Source: Bedellia somnulentella (Eukaryota > Arthropoda > Insecta > Lepidoptera > Bedelliidae). From it: DNA of 64,000 bases. Below the pieces are notes generated by a model, which did no database searches, was not told the origin of the DNA, and saw only the letters and a program-made list of their open reading frames with translations. Position numbers and translations under genes: made by a program. Of the stretch, positions 23,713-34,744 are shown piece by piece (the first letter of the stretch is position 1; each line of letters opens with the position of its first letter). Where the stretch lies: contig OY755172.1 of NCBI GenBank assembly GCA_963576735.1, positions 5,890,001 to 5,954,000 on the forward strand. The letters are read 5' to 3'.

Positions 23713-25180
23713 TATTTCTGCAAATATTTCTTATTTACTGTTGAATCTAAATCACAAGTCTTTTTTTTTGATCTGTGTTGTTTGTCCATATACATTTTAC
23801 CTTTAACCCGAAAGCTGTTACTAATAAGTAAAGGCCATGAACAAATCAAGCACCTATTCAAATAACTCATTTGCTCTGAAAATCCATATGTTAGGTGTGT
23901 ATTGGCAGGAAAGGGTCCTTCTTCACGCATCATACGCATGTGCAGTGTTCGCAATCACTTTGATTTTAATTCAGCAAGTCAATGATCACTTCAGCTCTGG
24001 AGTGATGTCCTGTCGTTCTTTTCATATCACGCGCTTTGGAACTCTTTGGCTCGTGCTATATTATGTACATACTTAACTTACACATACTTGCTTTATCGTT
24101 AAAGGAACTATATTAACTTAAATACGGAACTCTTCTTTCAGTTTAAAAGTGGTTTTGTTTAGATTTCAGATGGTCTCAGACGATATGATATTTGGGAATC
24201 ATGTAGATATTTTCTTAAGTAAAGTTAATATAACATTTATAAAAATAAATTAAAGCCATAGTCACAAAAGTTTTAGATCGCAAAAGATTATTTACCCCTC
24301 TTTATTTAACATTGAATTTCAGTCCAGATTTATATAAGACATATGCAAAAATCAGCAACTTAACTTAATAAAATTTGAATAAGTCGAGGCAACAACGAAC
24401 ATTTAATAAAGTCAGTCGACAAAACAACCAGCAATCATAATTTCAAATAAAAAAATAACAACCGAATTCTTTATTTAAAATAATAAAAGTTTGATTTGTA
24501 AAGAGGAAATGTCGGTTGGCTATTCTGTGATTCGCGGCTTTGTCAGAAGTTCACGGGTGTCCTAGTGCCCCGCGATTTTCTCCGCGGGACATTGCTGAAC
24601 ACCCGTCATATTAATATTAGAGTCACCAAATGTGCCGTTAAAACAGTCTGTACATGTGCTCGGCCCTTCAATCTTTCATCAGGACCATTCGCGAGGTTGA
24701 AATGTCATTTACAACACAACTGAGATGGTTTTCAACTTTCAACACATTTTTTATATTCAGCACGTTCCGTTCGTTCCATAAATCATCGGTGAAACGAATT
24801 CAATCGCTAAGAGGAAAACAAAACTTCTTGAGTAAACAATATTAATTACATCAGATTAGAATTTGGTGATCATTTGCAAAATCGAATGTCGTCACCTTAA
24901 TAAATAATTGACTGAGACTGTTTGATCGAATCGTAAATTCAAGGCTTATGTTGTTCTTCCGATTAATGGCACCTGCGATTCAGTGTTTTCACTTTGGCCT
25001 AGATGTTTTCCGTAGATAAAAAAAGATAACAATTATTTATTTCAAAATAAAAAGAAGAGTTCTTAATTTTTTGAACGTCACAAACTTACGTATAAGTTAA
25101 ATCAAACTCTACTGACTCTACTTCTACAACTACTACTATTACTAACATATAAGAGAGCCCTGACTAAATTACAAGGCAAA
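23713..25180. other. noncoding, contains a GC-rich hairpin at 24553-24606
   Basis: No gene recognised; the open frame at 23837-24076 has no known domain. Apart from the hairpin island the region is AT-rich. Confidence 0.4.
24553..24606. other. 54-nt GC-rich two-stem hairpin (possible structured RNA or regulatory element)
   Basis: ACGGGTGT (24553-24560) pairs with ACACCCGT (24599-24606). Inside it CCCGCG pairs with CGCGGG around an 8-base loop. It lies in a small GC-rich unique island. Function unknown. Confidence 0.35.
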
Positions 25181-25194
25181 ACTGTTATAGCGTT

Positions 25195-25250
25195 TGCTTA
25201 ATTATTATGATTCAGAGGTCTCTGGTTCGATTCCCGAGGGTTACATTCAT
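25195..25250 (+). repeat. degraded tRNA-derived SINE head
   Basis: ATTCAGAGGTCTCTGGTTCG then ATTCCCGAGGG holds a perfect B-box (GGTTCGATTCC). A related head occurs in reverse at 46.7 kb. Acceptor and D stems do not form a tRNA. Confidence 0.5.
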
Positions 25251-25504
25251 TTTAGTTGGGAAATTTCGAGTTTGGTTGGATTATTGAAGGCTGAATCAAA
25301 ATTAACAAATTGCATTTAATCTCTTTAATCCGTTAATCCCGGCTATTATCTCTGCATTAGCCGTTAATATATATCAACCAATACTGGGCCAACATGGTTT
25401 TCTATGGTCGAGTCAGCATATCCAGGGCAGGCAACCCAACTTCAAATATGGTATAATTGTGAAAATGCGCAGGTAGGTACGGCCAGATGAACCGTTGACG
25501 TGAA

Positions 25505-26119
25505 AAAATAATTTTTAACAAAAAGAAAACCGACTTCATAGTTGGAAAAACAACCAAAAATAAACTAAATAAGTTTTTTAATTGAATATGAGTACTGTAA
25601 TTAATACCTTAGCAATTTCTTTATTCCACACGCGTCAGTTCAACCTACCCATAGAATAAAGTTTGTGAACCTACCTAAATCTTAAAATTCTCTTAAATTA
25701 ATTTGTGAGCCGGTGCCAGCCTCGATGATAATTGATAATAAGAAGTGTGTATTTCACACTTCATATACATGTAAAATGTAGGGTACCTTGTAGTTGTAGG
25801 GTAAATTGATTTTTGTACGTATTACCATTTAAAACGTTAGGCGATAGATATGTATTGTTTAGATTGTAATAATCAGAGATAGATAGTAGGGTAAATTTAC
25901 TTTTGTTTGACTGGCACCGACTCAAAAATTAATTTAAGAGAATTGTAACATTTAGGTAGGTTGAACTGACGCGTGTGGGAAAAAGAAATTGCTAAGGTAT
26001 TAATCACAGTACTCATATTCAGTTAAAAAACTTATTTCGTACTTTTTAGTACTAGATTGTTTATTTTCGGTTGTTTTTCCAACTATGAAGTCGGTTTTCT
26101 TTTTGTTTAAAATTATTTT
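25505..26119. mobile_element. non-autonomous element with about 210-bp terminal inverted repeats
   Basis: Left arm 25505-25720 and right arm 25911-26119 are inverted copies. Shared blocks include AAAACCGACTTCATAGTTGG, TGAATATGAGTACTGT, ACACGCGTCAGTTCAACCTA and TTCTCTTAAATTAATTT. The left arm has a short internal duplication (ACCTACC...ACCTACC) and lacks about 20 bases present in the right arm. The 190-base centre has no coding potential. Confidence 0.8.
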
Positions 26120-26304
26120 ATTTTACGAGTTTTAGAGATGGGTAGACCTGGCAAAGATGCCTCTCGGATGAGGAAGCGACGGTTACCGTATTATTTTTCG
26201 TATTTCCGGTATTTCTATTATAGTACGATATTAAATAGGCTCAACCATATGTAACCTTACATTGTTCTTAAAATCCTTCGAAAGGCGATGGTCTACAATT
26301 CTAC

Positions 26305-26465
26305 ATCTCAAGAAAGACTCAAACGTTCACGCCGAATATCCCTGAAGGGGTTAGCACGTGACATTGTCACCTGTTGTCCAGAGTACCCACGATTTGCTTA
26401 GGCAGTGTTCTCACGTTATACAGGGCAGGCCTATCGGCGTTTTAAACAAATACACTGTCACATGA
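26305..26465 (-). repeat. SINE family T fragment, reverse orientation
   Basis: CAAACGTTCACGCCGAATAT, CCCTGAAGGGG hairpin, CACGTGACATTGTCACCTG, and GGGCAGGCCTATCG follow the family T order on the minus strand, with an internal deletion. Confidence 0.75.
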
Positions 26466-26975
26466 TTGTGAGTTTCGACAGTCCCCTAGATTTCCTGGGA
26501 TGCCATCATCAGATCCTGGTCTCATGGTACTTTCTCGGTAACAATAACATAACAAAAGAAATGTTTAGTGAACCTGTACTTCTCTTCATAAAAGCTACGA
26601 AGAGGAGTATAAATCTATATAGAATGTGGAAAGTACTGTTTCCTAATACCTAGTGATTGAGGACCCACGCCTTCCATCATCAGCTCAGCAGCATAACAAT
26701 ATGATTTTCAGAAGCAAATGCCAATATAAGTTCAGAAAATATGTAAAACGCGGTACATTTGCCTATAAAATTTGAGGGTTCCCCTCGATTTCTCCAGTAT
26801 CCCATCATCAGACCCCGATATCCTCATCATGGTACCAATCCGGGAGTATCTTCTTTCGAATAAAAAAATAATAATCAAAATCGGTTCATAAATGGCGAAG
26901 TAATCGGCGAACAAACATAGAAAAAAAAAAAATGGTCGAATTGAGAACACTCCTTTTTTTGAAGTCGGTTAATAA
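26466..26975. repeat. probable dispersed repeat ending TTTGAAGTCGGTTAATAA
   Basis: The internal block CCATCATCAGA(C/T)CC occurs twice (about 26502 and 26802), and CCCTCGATTTCTCCAG resembles the earlier CCCTAGATTTCCTGG, so the region looks internally duplicated. It ends in a GAAGTCGGTT word like the inverted ends of the element at 25.5-26.1 kb. I think it is a dispersed repeat but cannot name it. Confidence 0.4.
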
Positions 26976-27339
26976 GGTGGCGGGTAGTGGCTGTATGTGG
27001 GAGGTGGAGGTCTAGGTGTGGTGGCGAGTCTTGGGAATGGCAAATGTCTATCAGTACATAAGGCTCCTGATAAAGATGATTATGATCGATATTATATAAC
27101 ATAATAAAACATAAATATAAGTGGGATAATACATAACATATAAGTTTTGAGAAAAGACACATAATCTGTCGGCTTGGGTTAGTATCGAACCTATACTACT
27201 TTAGGCTAAGAAGCTTACATCTTGATAAAAAGCAGAACAGGCATGCTTTTGTGATTCGTTTTCCAACTTGATATAACTGTATGTATAAACATAATGTATG
27301 TTTTTAAAAAGATAATCCATTAATTTATTTTTATTACAT
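26976..27339. other. noncoding spacer
   Basis: No gene or recognised repeat. Confidence 0.35.
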
Positions 27340-27583
27340 AAATACATATATTCTCACGGCTATAAATTCCAAGAAGGGGTAGCTAGAGCTAAGGAACTAG
27401 AAGTTCCTCAGCCACTTTTGGAAAGTTAAGTGGGGAAAAGATGGCAAAATAAAGGTTGTTGGTGATGGGTCTCCAACCGCATCGCCCAAAAATCCCTTAA
27501 AAGCCCCAACACCGTTAGTCGCCTCTTACGTACACCCACCGGCAGAAATGGGGTAGTGTTATTCTAAGTCGACACTACACAGC
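27340..27583 (-). mobile_element. SINE family A copy, near full length, reverse orientation
   Basis: From GCTGTGTAGTGTCGACTTAG on the minus strand to GCCGTGAGAATATATGTATT; all family blocks present. Confidence 0.85.
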
Positions 27584-28146
27584 CCATTATTTTTATTAAA
27601 TTAAGTTATGTCGTTTTCGTAAGCCAAAATATAAGAAAAAGTACAACAATACATCGTCAACATATCTTCCAAAAGAACTCTAAATCAAACCACTAAACAT
27701 ACATTGACAGTTTTCAACACTTTCAGTCAAATTTATTATTTTAAATGCGGAAAGGTAAAATTAAATATATATAAAAAAACTTATTTATTTAAAGATATTA
27801 AAAATAATGATAAACGGCGTATTATAAGTAAGTAGGTATCTAAATTATTGTTCACATTATGCATAGAACATTGAGAACCGAAATGTTCCCCCGCTGTGAT
27901 GTGTGTTCTTCACTCCGTTTTATTTCCACATAAAAACTCCTAAATAAATGACCAGCCCTACAAAATTATGCTTTGCCAGTTAATATTTAAATAATATAAA
28001 CAACCTCTAATTTATTTGTGAACTTCGTATAATTTGATCACCCTTTTTATGTTTGGATTGAAATAAACTACGATATTTTTATATCCAAGACTGTTACATT
28101 TTAGCATTTTTAACATTCCACAAAATAGCTTTCACATCTTTTATCA
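27584..28146. other. AT-rich noncoding spacer
   Basis: No gene or recognised repeat. Confidence 0.4.
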
Positions 28147-28335
28147 GAGGTGACTAAAGGTATTGGGGCTTTTAAGGGATTTTTGGGCGATGCGATTTGA
28201 GACGCATCACCAACAACCTTTATTTTTGTCATCTTTTCCCCACTCACATTTCCAAAAGTGGCTGAGGAATTTCTAATTCCTTAGCTCTGGCTACCCCTTT
28301 TAGAGATTTACAGCCGTGAGTATATGTATGTATGA
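28147..28335 (+). mobile_element. SINE family A copy, 5' truncated
   Basis: Begins AGAGGTGACTAAAGGTATTG, the same internal point as the copy at 12008, and ends in the hairpin, GCCGTGAG and (TATG)n. Confidence 0.8.
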
Positions 28336-29066
28336 TCCTTTATCACCATAGAGGTACTTAATACCTATGAGAGAAGTAATTATTTCATTTGAAATTGAAT
28401 CGACATCACTGATAAATCATTGGTCTGATGAAAGAAAAGATTGGAGATTGGTGGGTAAGAAAGGTGATGAAGAGCGTAACAGATATACAGGGGTGGTCTT
28501 ATAAGCCTTTATCTAATAATTTTCCATATTATGTCCCCACCGATGCTCAATTCTACCCCATTACTACTATTCTGCTGCATGCCCGACTATCTGTCTGTCA
28601 CCAAACTGTATCTAATAAACCATGATTGAATAAAGCTGAATTTCTAAAATAATTTGGTGAAGTACCAATTACCGTCTGGATATATCCGGAAAAAAAGGCT
28701 AATTCGGATAGTTTTATGAAACATGTTAAATAAATAACAATTTGTGCATGAAACCTCATGTGGAGATTATCTTACTAATTGACTTACACTACTAGTTGAC
28801 TTTGTATTATGTATAGTATTATATTATCTGTGGTATTATCGTGACTCAGTGTTTTAATTAAACATCTTTGAAACTAGTTTCAGTTTACAGTAGGCACTTC
28901 AAAAATGGTTAAGATACTACTTCCCCATAGATATTCACCTTTATTTTCTAAAGCGGCGGTTGTCTTAGGACACAAGGATTTGAACAAACGTTATTTTAAC
29001 ATCCATTTTGTTCTTATCACTGACTATCATTTCCACAAAGCTGCTGCACTGAATATGGTAAAGTAA
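28336..29066. other. noncoding spacer
   Basis: AT-rich; no gene recognised. Confidence 0.4.
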
Positions 29067-29308
29067 AGAAACTTTATTTGCCGTGTAGTGTCGGCTTAGA
29101 ATAACACTACCCCATTTCTACCCGTGGGTGATCGTAAGAGGCGACTAAGGGTACAGGGGCTTTTTAAGTGATTTTTGATTATTATTATCATCTTTTCCCC
29201 AATCAACTTCCAAAAGTGGCTGAGGAATTTCTCATTCCAAAGCTCTGGCTACCCCGTTAAGGGATTTATAGCCGTGAGTATATCTATGTATGTATGTATA
29301 GAAACTTT
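29067..29308 (+). mobile_element. SINE family A copy (GTTAAGGG subfamily) with 9-bp target duplication
   Basis: Element from GCCGTGTAGTGTCGGCTTAG (29080) to (TATG)n at 29299, with an internal deletion of the GGGCGATG-GGTTGGAGACC block. AGAAACTTT flanks both sides (29067-29075 and 29300-29308). Confidence 0.85.
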
Positions 29309-29504
29309 GTTACTACTTTGTTTTAAAATTCAATTCGGTAAGATAAATTCTCGAAAAATAATTTAAGATAATGTTCCTTTGTTGATTCAACCTTAGCAAA
29401 CTTTTTTAATCAAGTTTAAAGTCGAACGTTATCGCTAACTTATTTCATTAAAATTGGAATCTATATATAACGTAAAACGAAACCTTTGTTAACCTAAACC
29501 CATT

Positions 29505-29575
29505 AGCGATCGATAGTCTCTGCCTACCCCAATGGGAACTAACGGCATGAGATTTGGTATGTATGTATGTCAAAT
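29505..29575 (+). repeat. LINE-L 3' tail fragment
   Basis: AGCGATCGATAGTCTCTGCC then TACCCCAATGGGAACTAACG, GCATGAG and (TATG)n. It is the 3'-terminal 50 bases of LINE-L with its tail. Confidence 0.75.
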
Positions 29576-30182
29576 ACATTAAAAGAATGCAAAAAGGTGG
29601 CTATTTTGATGTATTTCTAAGTATTTTAGTAACATGGCACTTTCTTTGTGTCCCTGTATCATTTCCATTCATAAAATTGATTATTTATAGCAAATCCTAA
29701 GATGATCTATGGTCCTCAAACCTTCGGTTAGGCGTATTTTATGAAAATACATTGTATTTAGTTAGGGAATTAAGTATGAACTCAGTTTGGTTCTTTTTTT
29801 GACAAAACATAGAACCACAATTAAAAATAATAGAAAAAAAATACATAAGTAATGTATTTTAATTATCCGTTTTACCCCAATAGCGAAACAATGATATTTC
29901 GCACAGATTATGGTGATTATACGGTGGGTAATAATTTCGGTGACTCGGGTCGTATGATGAGGCCCATTCTACAAAACCAAGCCGATGTGCTTAAGTAATT
30001 ACTGGCAACACATTGGTAAAAACACCTTAGTCTGTAGCAGCTTTCCGAACGCTGCCCAACCGAGCTTTATTTAATTACACATTCTTTTACTGTTAAATAA
30101 ACAGCAAGAATAAGAAGAAACATAATTAAACATTTTAAGATCCACAGTAAGCATGAACACTTGTTTTACATACATACATATA
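29576..30182. other. noncoding spacer
   Basis: AT-rich; no gene recognised. Confidence 0.4.
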
Positions 30183-30447
30183 ACATAAACATAACATAAC
30201 ATAAACGTTCACGCCGTTTTATCCCCGAAGGGGTTGGCAGAGGTACCAATACTCCTGAACTCACATGGCAAGCGCCATCTAGTTTCCAGAGAAGGTACCC
30301 ACGTTTGCTTAGACAGTGTACTCACGTGATAGGGGGCAGGCCTATCGCCGTTTTGTACGAATACACTGTCACATGACTAAGTACAACTCAGCCATGTGGG
30401 TTTCCTCACGATGTTTTCCCTCACCGTTAGCAACCATGATAAATTAA
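30183..30447 (-). mobile_element. SINE family T copy, 5' truncated, reverse orientation
   Basis: Tail CATAACATAAACGTTCACGC and CCCCGAAGGGG hairpin at the left; body through CACGTGATAGGGGGCAGG to CCATGATAAATTA. It shares the variant CATGGCAAGCGCCATCTAG with the copy at 54.6 kb, defining a subfamily. Confidence 0.85.
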
Positions 30448-30656
30448 TACATATACTCACGGCTATAAATCCCTAAAAAGGTGGTCTGAGCTTGTGAATC
30501 AAAGAATTATTCAGCTGCTTTTGTAAAATATTTTTTTTGGTGATGTCTCCAACCGCATCGCCCAAAAATCACTTAGAAAGCCCCGAGACCCTTGTTCGAC
30601 TTTTACGATCACCGATGGGATGAAATGGATAGTGCTATTTTAAGCCGACACTACAA
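30448..30656 (-). mobile_element. diverged SINE family A copy, reverse orientation
   Basis: Tail TACATATACTCACGGCTATA, core TCCAACCGCATCGCCCAAAA, 5' end TTTTAAGCCGACACTACA. It directly abuts the SINE T copy at 30183-30447. Confidence 0.75.
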
Positions 30657-31748
30657 AGTGCTTCTTTCTGCGTTATTAAAACAACGAAACTAAAAAACAA
30701 CTTTTTGTTTTAAATAATAGGTACCTAGTGTTTAAAACCCTAAGAAGTATTCAATTCACACAGAGCACCATAGAAATTTATGCGACATGTTAGTGCTCGA
30801 TTTCCGTTGGCGTAACTACGTTCATAAAAGAGAAAAAGTAAGCGATTAATCTTGAATTTATTGGTACAAAGACCATTAAAGCGGCTATGAATAACAACTT
30901 TTTACTGAAACGTTCGCCAAATGGATGTAGTTCTTAAATGTTCTTACAAATGGCGCGGCCTGATCTTTTAGTGTGTTTTATTATTGTAAGGTTTCTTTAG
31001 AAAATTTAATAATTTATTTATTTTAAATAAACTAATCCCGTATAATCAATAATGCTGCAATGAAGAAAATATTGGCAGTGTTGATATAAAATGTTCAACG
31101 TGTGGCGGAAGAACATAAGATCCTAAGAGTAAAATTAAGATCAAACCTACATCCGTGTTGCCTTTTATAGCAATGTTCTTTTCCGACTATATTACTAGAT
31201 ATGGTCGTGAGTAAATACTGGTTCTGTTTACGAATGTTCGAGTAATAAAGTGTGAATTCAAATAAAGAATTAATAAGTCTGAGAACGCGGTGGTTCACAC
31301 TGTAATCCGTAACTATTATCCGTATGTAAGTAGTTGCAAAAGTAACGAAAGTACATCGCGTTACATCATCATCATCATTACAACCTATTTATGTTCCATC
31401 AAGAGCCTCGAGTGTGTGTAGAGCAATTTCATATGTGGATAGCAAAGGATGAATCGGTTATATAAAAAGAAAGAAAGAAGAACAACAAAAAAGAGACATT
31501 TATTCACATTTGAACTACTAACTACTACACAGTTTCCTTAAATATTAAAATTATAAAAGAGACATGAAAATGATACGTGATACAAAATAAAAATAAAATA
31601 AATTATACAAAAGTGAATAGGTCCTAACTCAGCTTATTGTTGTGTGTAAAACACACAACACTGATTTTCAGTCAGGACCCATTTGGAGTGACACACATAA
31701 CATACATTTCAAGCTACATAAAATGATTGACAACAAAAAAATAGTTAT
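30657..31748. other. noncoding spacer
   Basis: AT-rich with a short CATCAT run at about 31365. No gene recognised. Confidence 0.4.
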
Positions 31749-32147
31749 TTAAAAACTAACCGTGATAGACAGTGGGTAGAACACTCGGTTATCGTGCAAA
31801 CGACTAGTGTTCAAATCCTGGGTCGGGCCTACACCAATTTGTCTTTTCTAAAGACATATGTGTGGTTAATTTATCATGGTTGTTAACGGTGAGGGAAAAC
31901 ATCGTGAGGAAACCCACATGGCTGAGTTGTACTTAGTCATGTGACAGTGTATTCATACAAAACGGCGATGGGCCTGCCCCCTATCACGTGAGTACGCTGT
32001 CCATGCAAAACGTGGGTACTCTGAACACCAGGTGACAAAGTCACGTGATGTTCAGAAGTATTAGTACCTCTGCCAAACCCTTCGGGGATATTCGGCGTGA
32101 ACGTTTATGGTTATGTTTATGTATGTTATGTTAAAATTAAAAACTAA
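31749..32147 (+). mobile_element. full-length SINE family T copy with 11-bp target duplication
   Basis: Reference copy for the family (31760-32136). Head: A-box-like TAGACAGTGGGTAGAAC and B-box-like GTTCAAATCCTGGG, so tRNA-derived. The body has several CACGTGA/TCACGTG motifs. Tail: TTCGGGGATATTCGGCGTGA then (TTATG)n. TTAAAAACTAA flanks both sides (31749-31759 and 32137-32147). Confidence 0.9.
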
Positions 32148-32397
32148 ATACAAAAAAGTCGACCAATAATCTGGCCATACCATCATACATAACTTGCACT
32201 TTTACCAAAATACCACATAATAAACAAATTAAGTAAAAATAATGATAAAAGATACAAAAATTATATAATACATGCATAGATACACTCTATCATGAAAACA
32301 TATACATAAATACACATATGTATACAAGAATACATTTATCGTATAAAAAGTATAAAATGCACGTATATAATATGATATATTAAAAATTCATCTATCT
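32148..32397. other. AT-rich spacer with ACATA/TATAC low complexity
   Basis: No gene recognised. Confidence 0.4.
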
Positions 32398-32516
32398 TCT
32401 ATACTTATAATAAATCTGTAAAGAGGTCAATTCTGTACATGAAATATATTTTCAAAATAACTATCAGGTGATGATTAGGGATCGATACTGATGGCAAAAA
32501 TGCAATCAGTAAAATT

Positions 32517-32558
<42 letters not shown>

Positions 32559-33381
32559 GGTTTGTATGTTCCTTATGGAAACAAAAACTACTCGACGGAT
32601 TCTAACGAAACTTGGTACAATTATTCTTCATACACCTGCGCAGGTTTTTGTATACTGTCCAGCAGAGTAGTAAAGGGGAATTTTGGGAAATTTTGGGAAA
32701 ACGGGAGAAGTAACTCCATTTTTTAAGCTTTCGTCGCGTGTGCAGCCTTAATGGTTAAACTTACATAGAAATCATGTATGACGGAAAAATTCTGCATAAA
32801 ATTTTCTAAAAAAAAATCCTTGATAGTTTATATCTATCTTTTACGGTTGACTCACAATAACACGTGTAATTCCTGATAGCTTAGCAGTTCGGAACATTCT
32901 GATTATATTTGTTTACTCTTGCGTTTGTAAACCTCTCACTCATCCCTAATTTAAAAAAGGTAACATTATTACGAGTACCTATACAATAAATAAAGAATCA
33001 TAGAAATCGGTAGACAAACACCGAAATTATACATAAATTAAGCCAACGCGCCCGTGACCAAAACCAAATCTTTACTAATTTATATATAACATACTAGATG
33101 GCGCCAGTAGTTGCATCCTACATCACGTAATGATTTATTTTTCAGATTGTTATAAATACTTCATAGCGTTTTATTCGAAAATTTGCTATTTAATGGAAAT
33201 ACTGAACCGTTCATTAAAGCGCATTCAAAATCACCAAACTACACTGTTTAGGGAGTGCTATAAATTAAATAAATTGAAAACATTGCGCTGAATTTCACAA
33301 TGCTTAAGCAGGGACTGAAGAAAGAAACCTCAGATATTTAAAAAACAACGCTACCCGTGCGAGGCTGGGACGATCCACTAG
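32398..33381 (+). mobile_element. non-autonomous Helitron
   Basis: Starts TCTATACTTATAATAAATCT and ends CTAG, followed by T, with a CG-rich block (CCCGTGCGAGGCTGGGACGA) just inside the 3' end, all typical of Lepidoptera Helitrons. It contains a (TCTG)n run (32519-32557) followed by the usual AAAACTACTCGACGGATT segment. No Rep/helicase frame. Confidence 0.85.
32519..32557 (+). repeat. (TCTG)n microsatellite inside the Helitron
   Basis: Nine or more uninterrupted TCTG units. Confidence 0.95.
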
Positions 33382-33482
33382 TAAACAATAAAGTATGCAT
33401 ATATAAAGCATATACACGATATAAATTGGGATAAGTAGGATTAGGGTCAAGGTTTTGAACGAGGTATGTTTTGTTGAGAGAG

Positions 33483-33626
33483 TAACGCCCGGTTTCGGAA
33501 TTGAGTATTCAAGCTGAGTACAACTTAAGTATCGTTTTGTCTCATTCAGTTGTTAAGATTTCAATGCGACAGAATGATACTTAAGTTGTTCTCAGCTGGA
33601 ATACTCAATTCAAAAATCGGGCGTAA
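33483..33626. mobile_element. 138-bp palindromic MITE, copy 1, TAA target duplication
   Basis: Element 33486-33623 flanked by TAA on both sides. Ends CGCCCGGTTTCGGAATTGAG and its near-complement; the palindrome runs almost to the centre. A second 138-bp copy lies at 39356-39493 in opposite orientation. A 3-bp TAA duplication suits PIF/Harbinger-type MITEs. Confidence 0.85.
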
Positions 33627-34744
33627 GTAACCTTTAAGCTTGCGGTTAAAGGTGTTCCTAGTGCACACATGACGGATTGGTGGGGGAAGATCATTCCAGC
33701 ATATAGTCTTCAACACTGGCCTTAAGCGTAAGCATTAGTATAGATGGGAGGTGGATTAAAGCGCAGTATATTCATCCGTTTAAAGAAAACATAAAGAGAT
33801 CCTTTAACTAAGAATGAGATTTAGTAGATAAAAACCAGTTAATGCTCTCAGACTCAGTTATGAAGAATTAGCTCATTTCCGCAACTCAACGACCAAACTA
33901 TATCTTCGCAAAATCACAATGGGATCGTAATTGCGACCATAAATCCACTGTCATAGCTATTTATTTGCTTTGCTAAGCTATTTATCAGATAGCTGAGTAA
34001 AGTCCTAAGACTGTATGATATTAATAAAAAGGTTCTTGGTTATCGAGCGTTTTGATACAACCGTTAGAATGTTGAGGTTAATATGCTGTTTTGTGAAGTA
34101 TGGAAATAGATAATATATTTTATTTTATTTTATTTATTTTCATTTATTTAGGAAACAAACAGTCGTTTACATAACAAATGTACACAGTTATAAAAGAAAC
34201 AATTAGACCTACAGCTCCATAAATTAATATTTTACACTTTTGTATGCGGCAGGTATATACCTACATCAGTATTGTTTTTAGTTTTGTATATCAGGGTTTA
34301 TCGAGTAATAATACAATTAACCTAAGTAGAAAATTGGTTTAGAGAGATAACATGAAACTTTTATAAACATTTACATAACATATGAACAAACAAAAGAGAT
34401 AAATGAAATTAAGTTAAAAACGAATTTCTTAATTTAGTTACAAAAGAGTTTAAACTGTTACAAAACAGATCAATTTCACAAAATTCTAGGTTATACAAAT
34501 CAACACTTCGCCTAAAAAAATTGTTACAAGTATATATAGTTTTATAATGAGGAGGGACAAATAACTGTTTATTTCGAGAGCCATGTCTAGGTATCCTAAA
34601 CGATATTTTTTCTAAAAGTCCTGGGGAAATATAGTAGGGATAGATACATAATATATAACTTGATAGTTCAGACGGAGCATCACTTAGTTCAAATACTATG
34701 TTGAGCCCAAACGTGAGGGAAATACCTTAGGAGAACCTAACATA
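33627..34744. other. noncoding; 34130-34740 possibly LINE-derived
   Basis: The AT-rich stretch 34130-34740 begins with a TTTATTTTATTTATTT run and looks like a LINE 3' end in reverse, but I cannot match it to another copy here. No gene seen. Confidence 0.35.

Noticed and set aside
25203..25245. tRNA gene
   Set aside because: Only the B-box region is recognisable; no cloverleaf forms. Treated as a SINE head.
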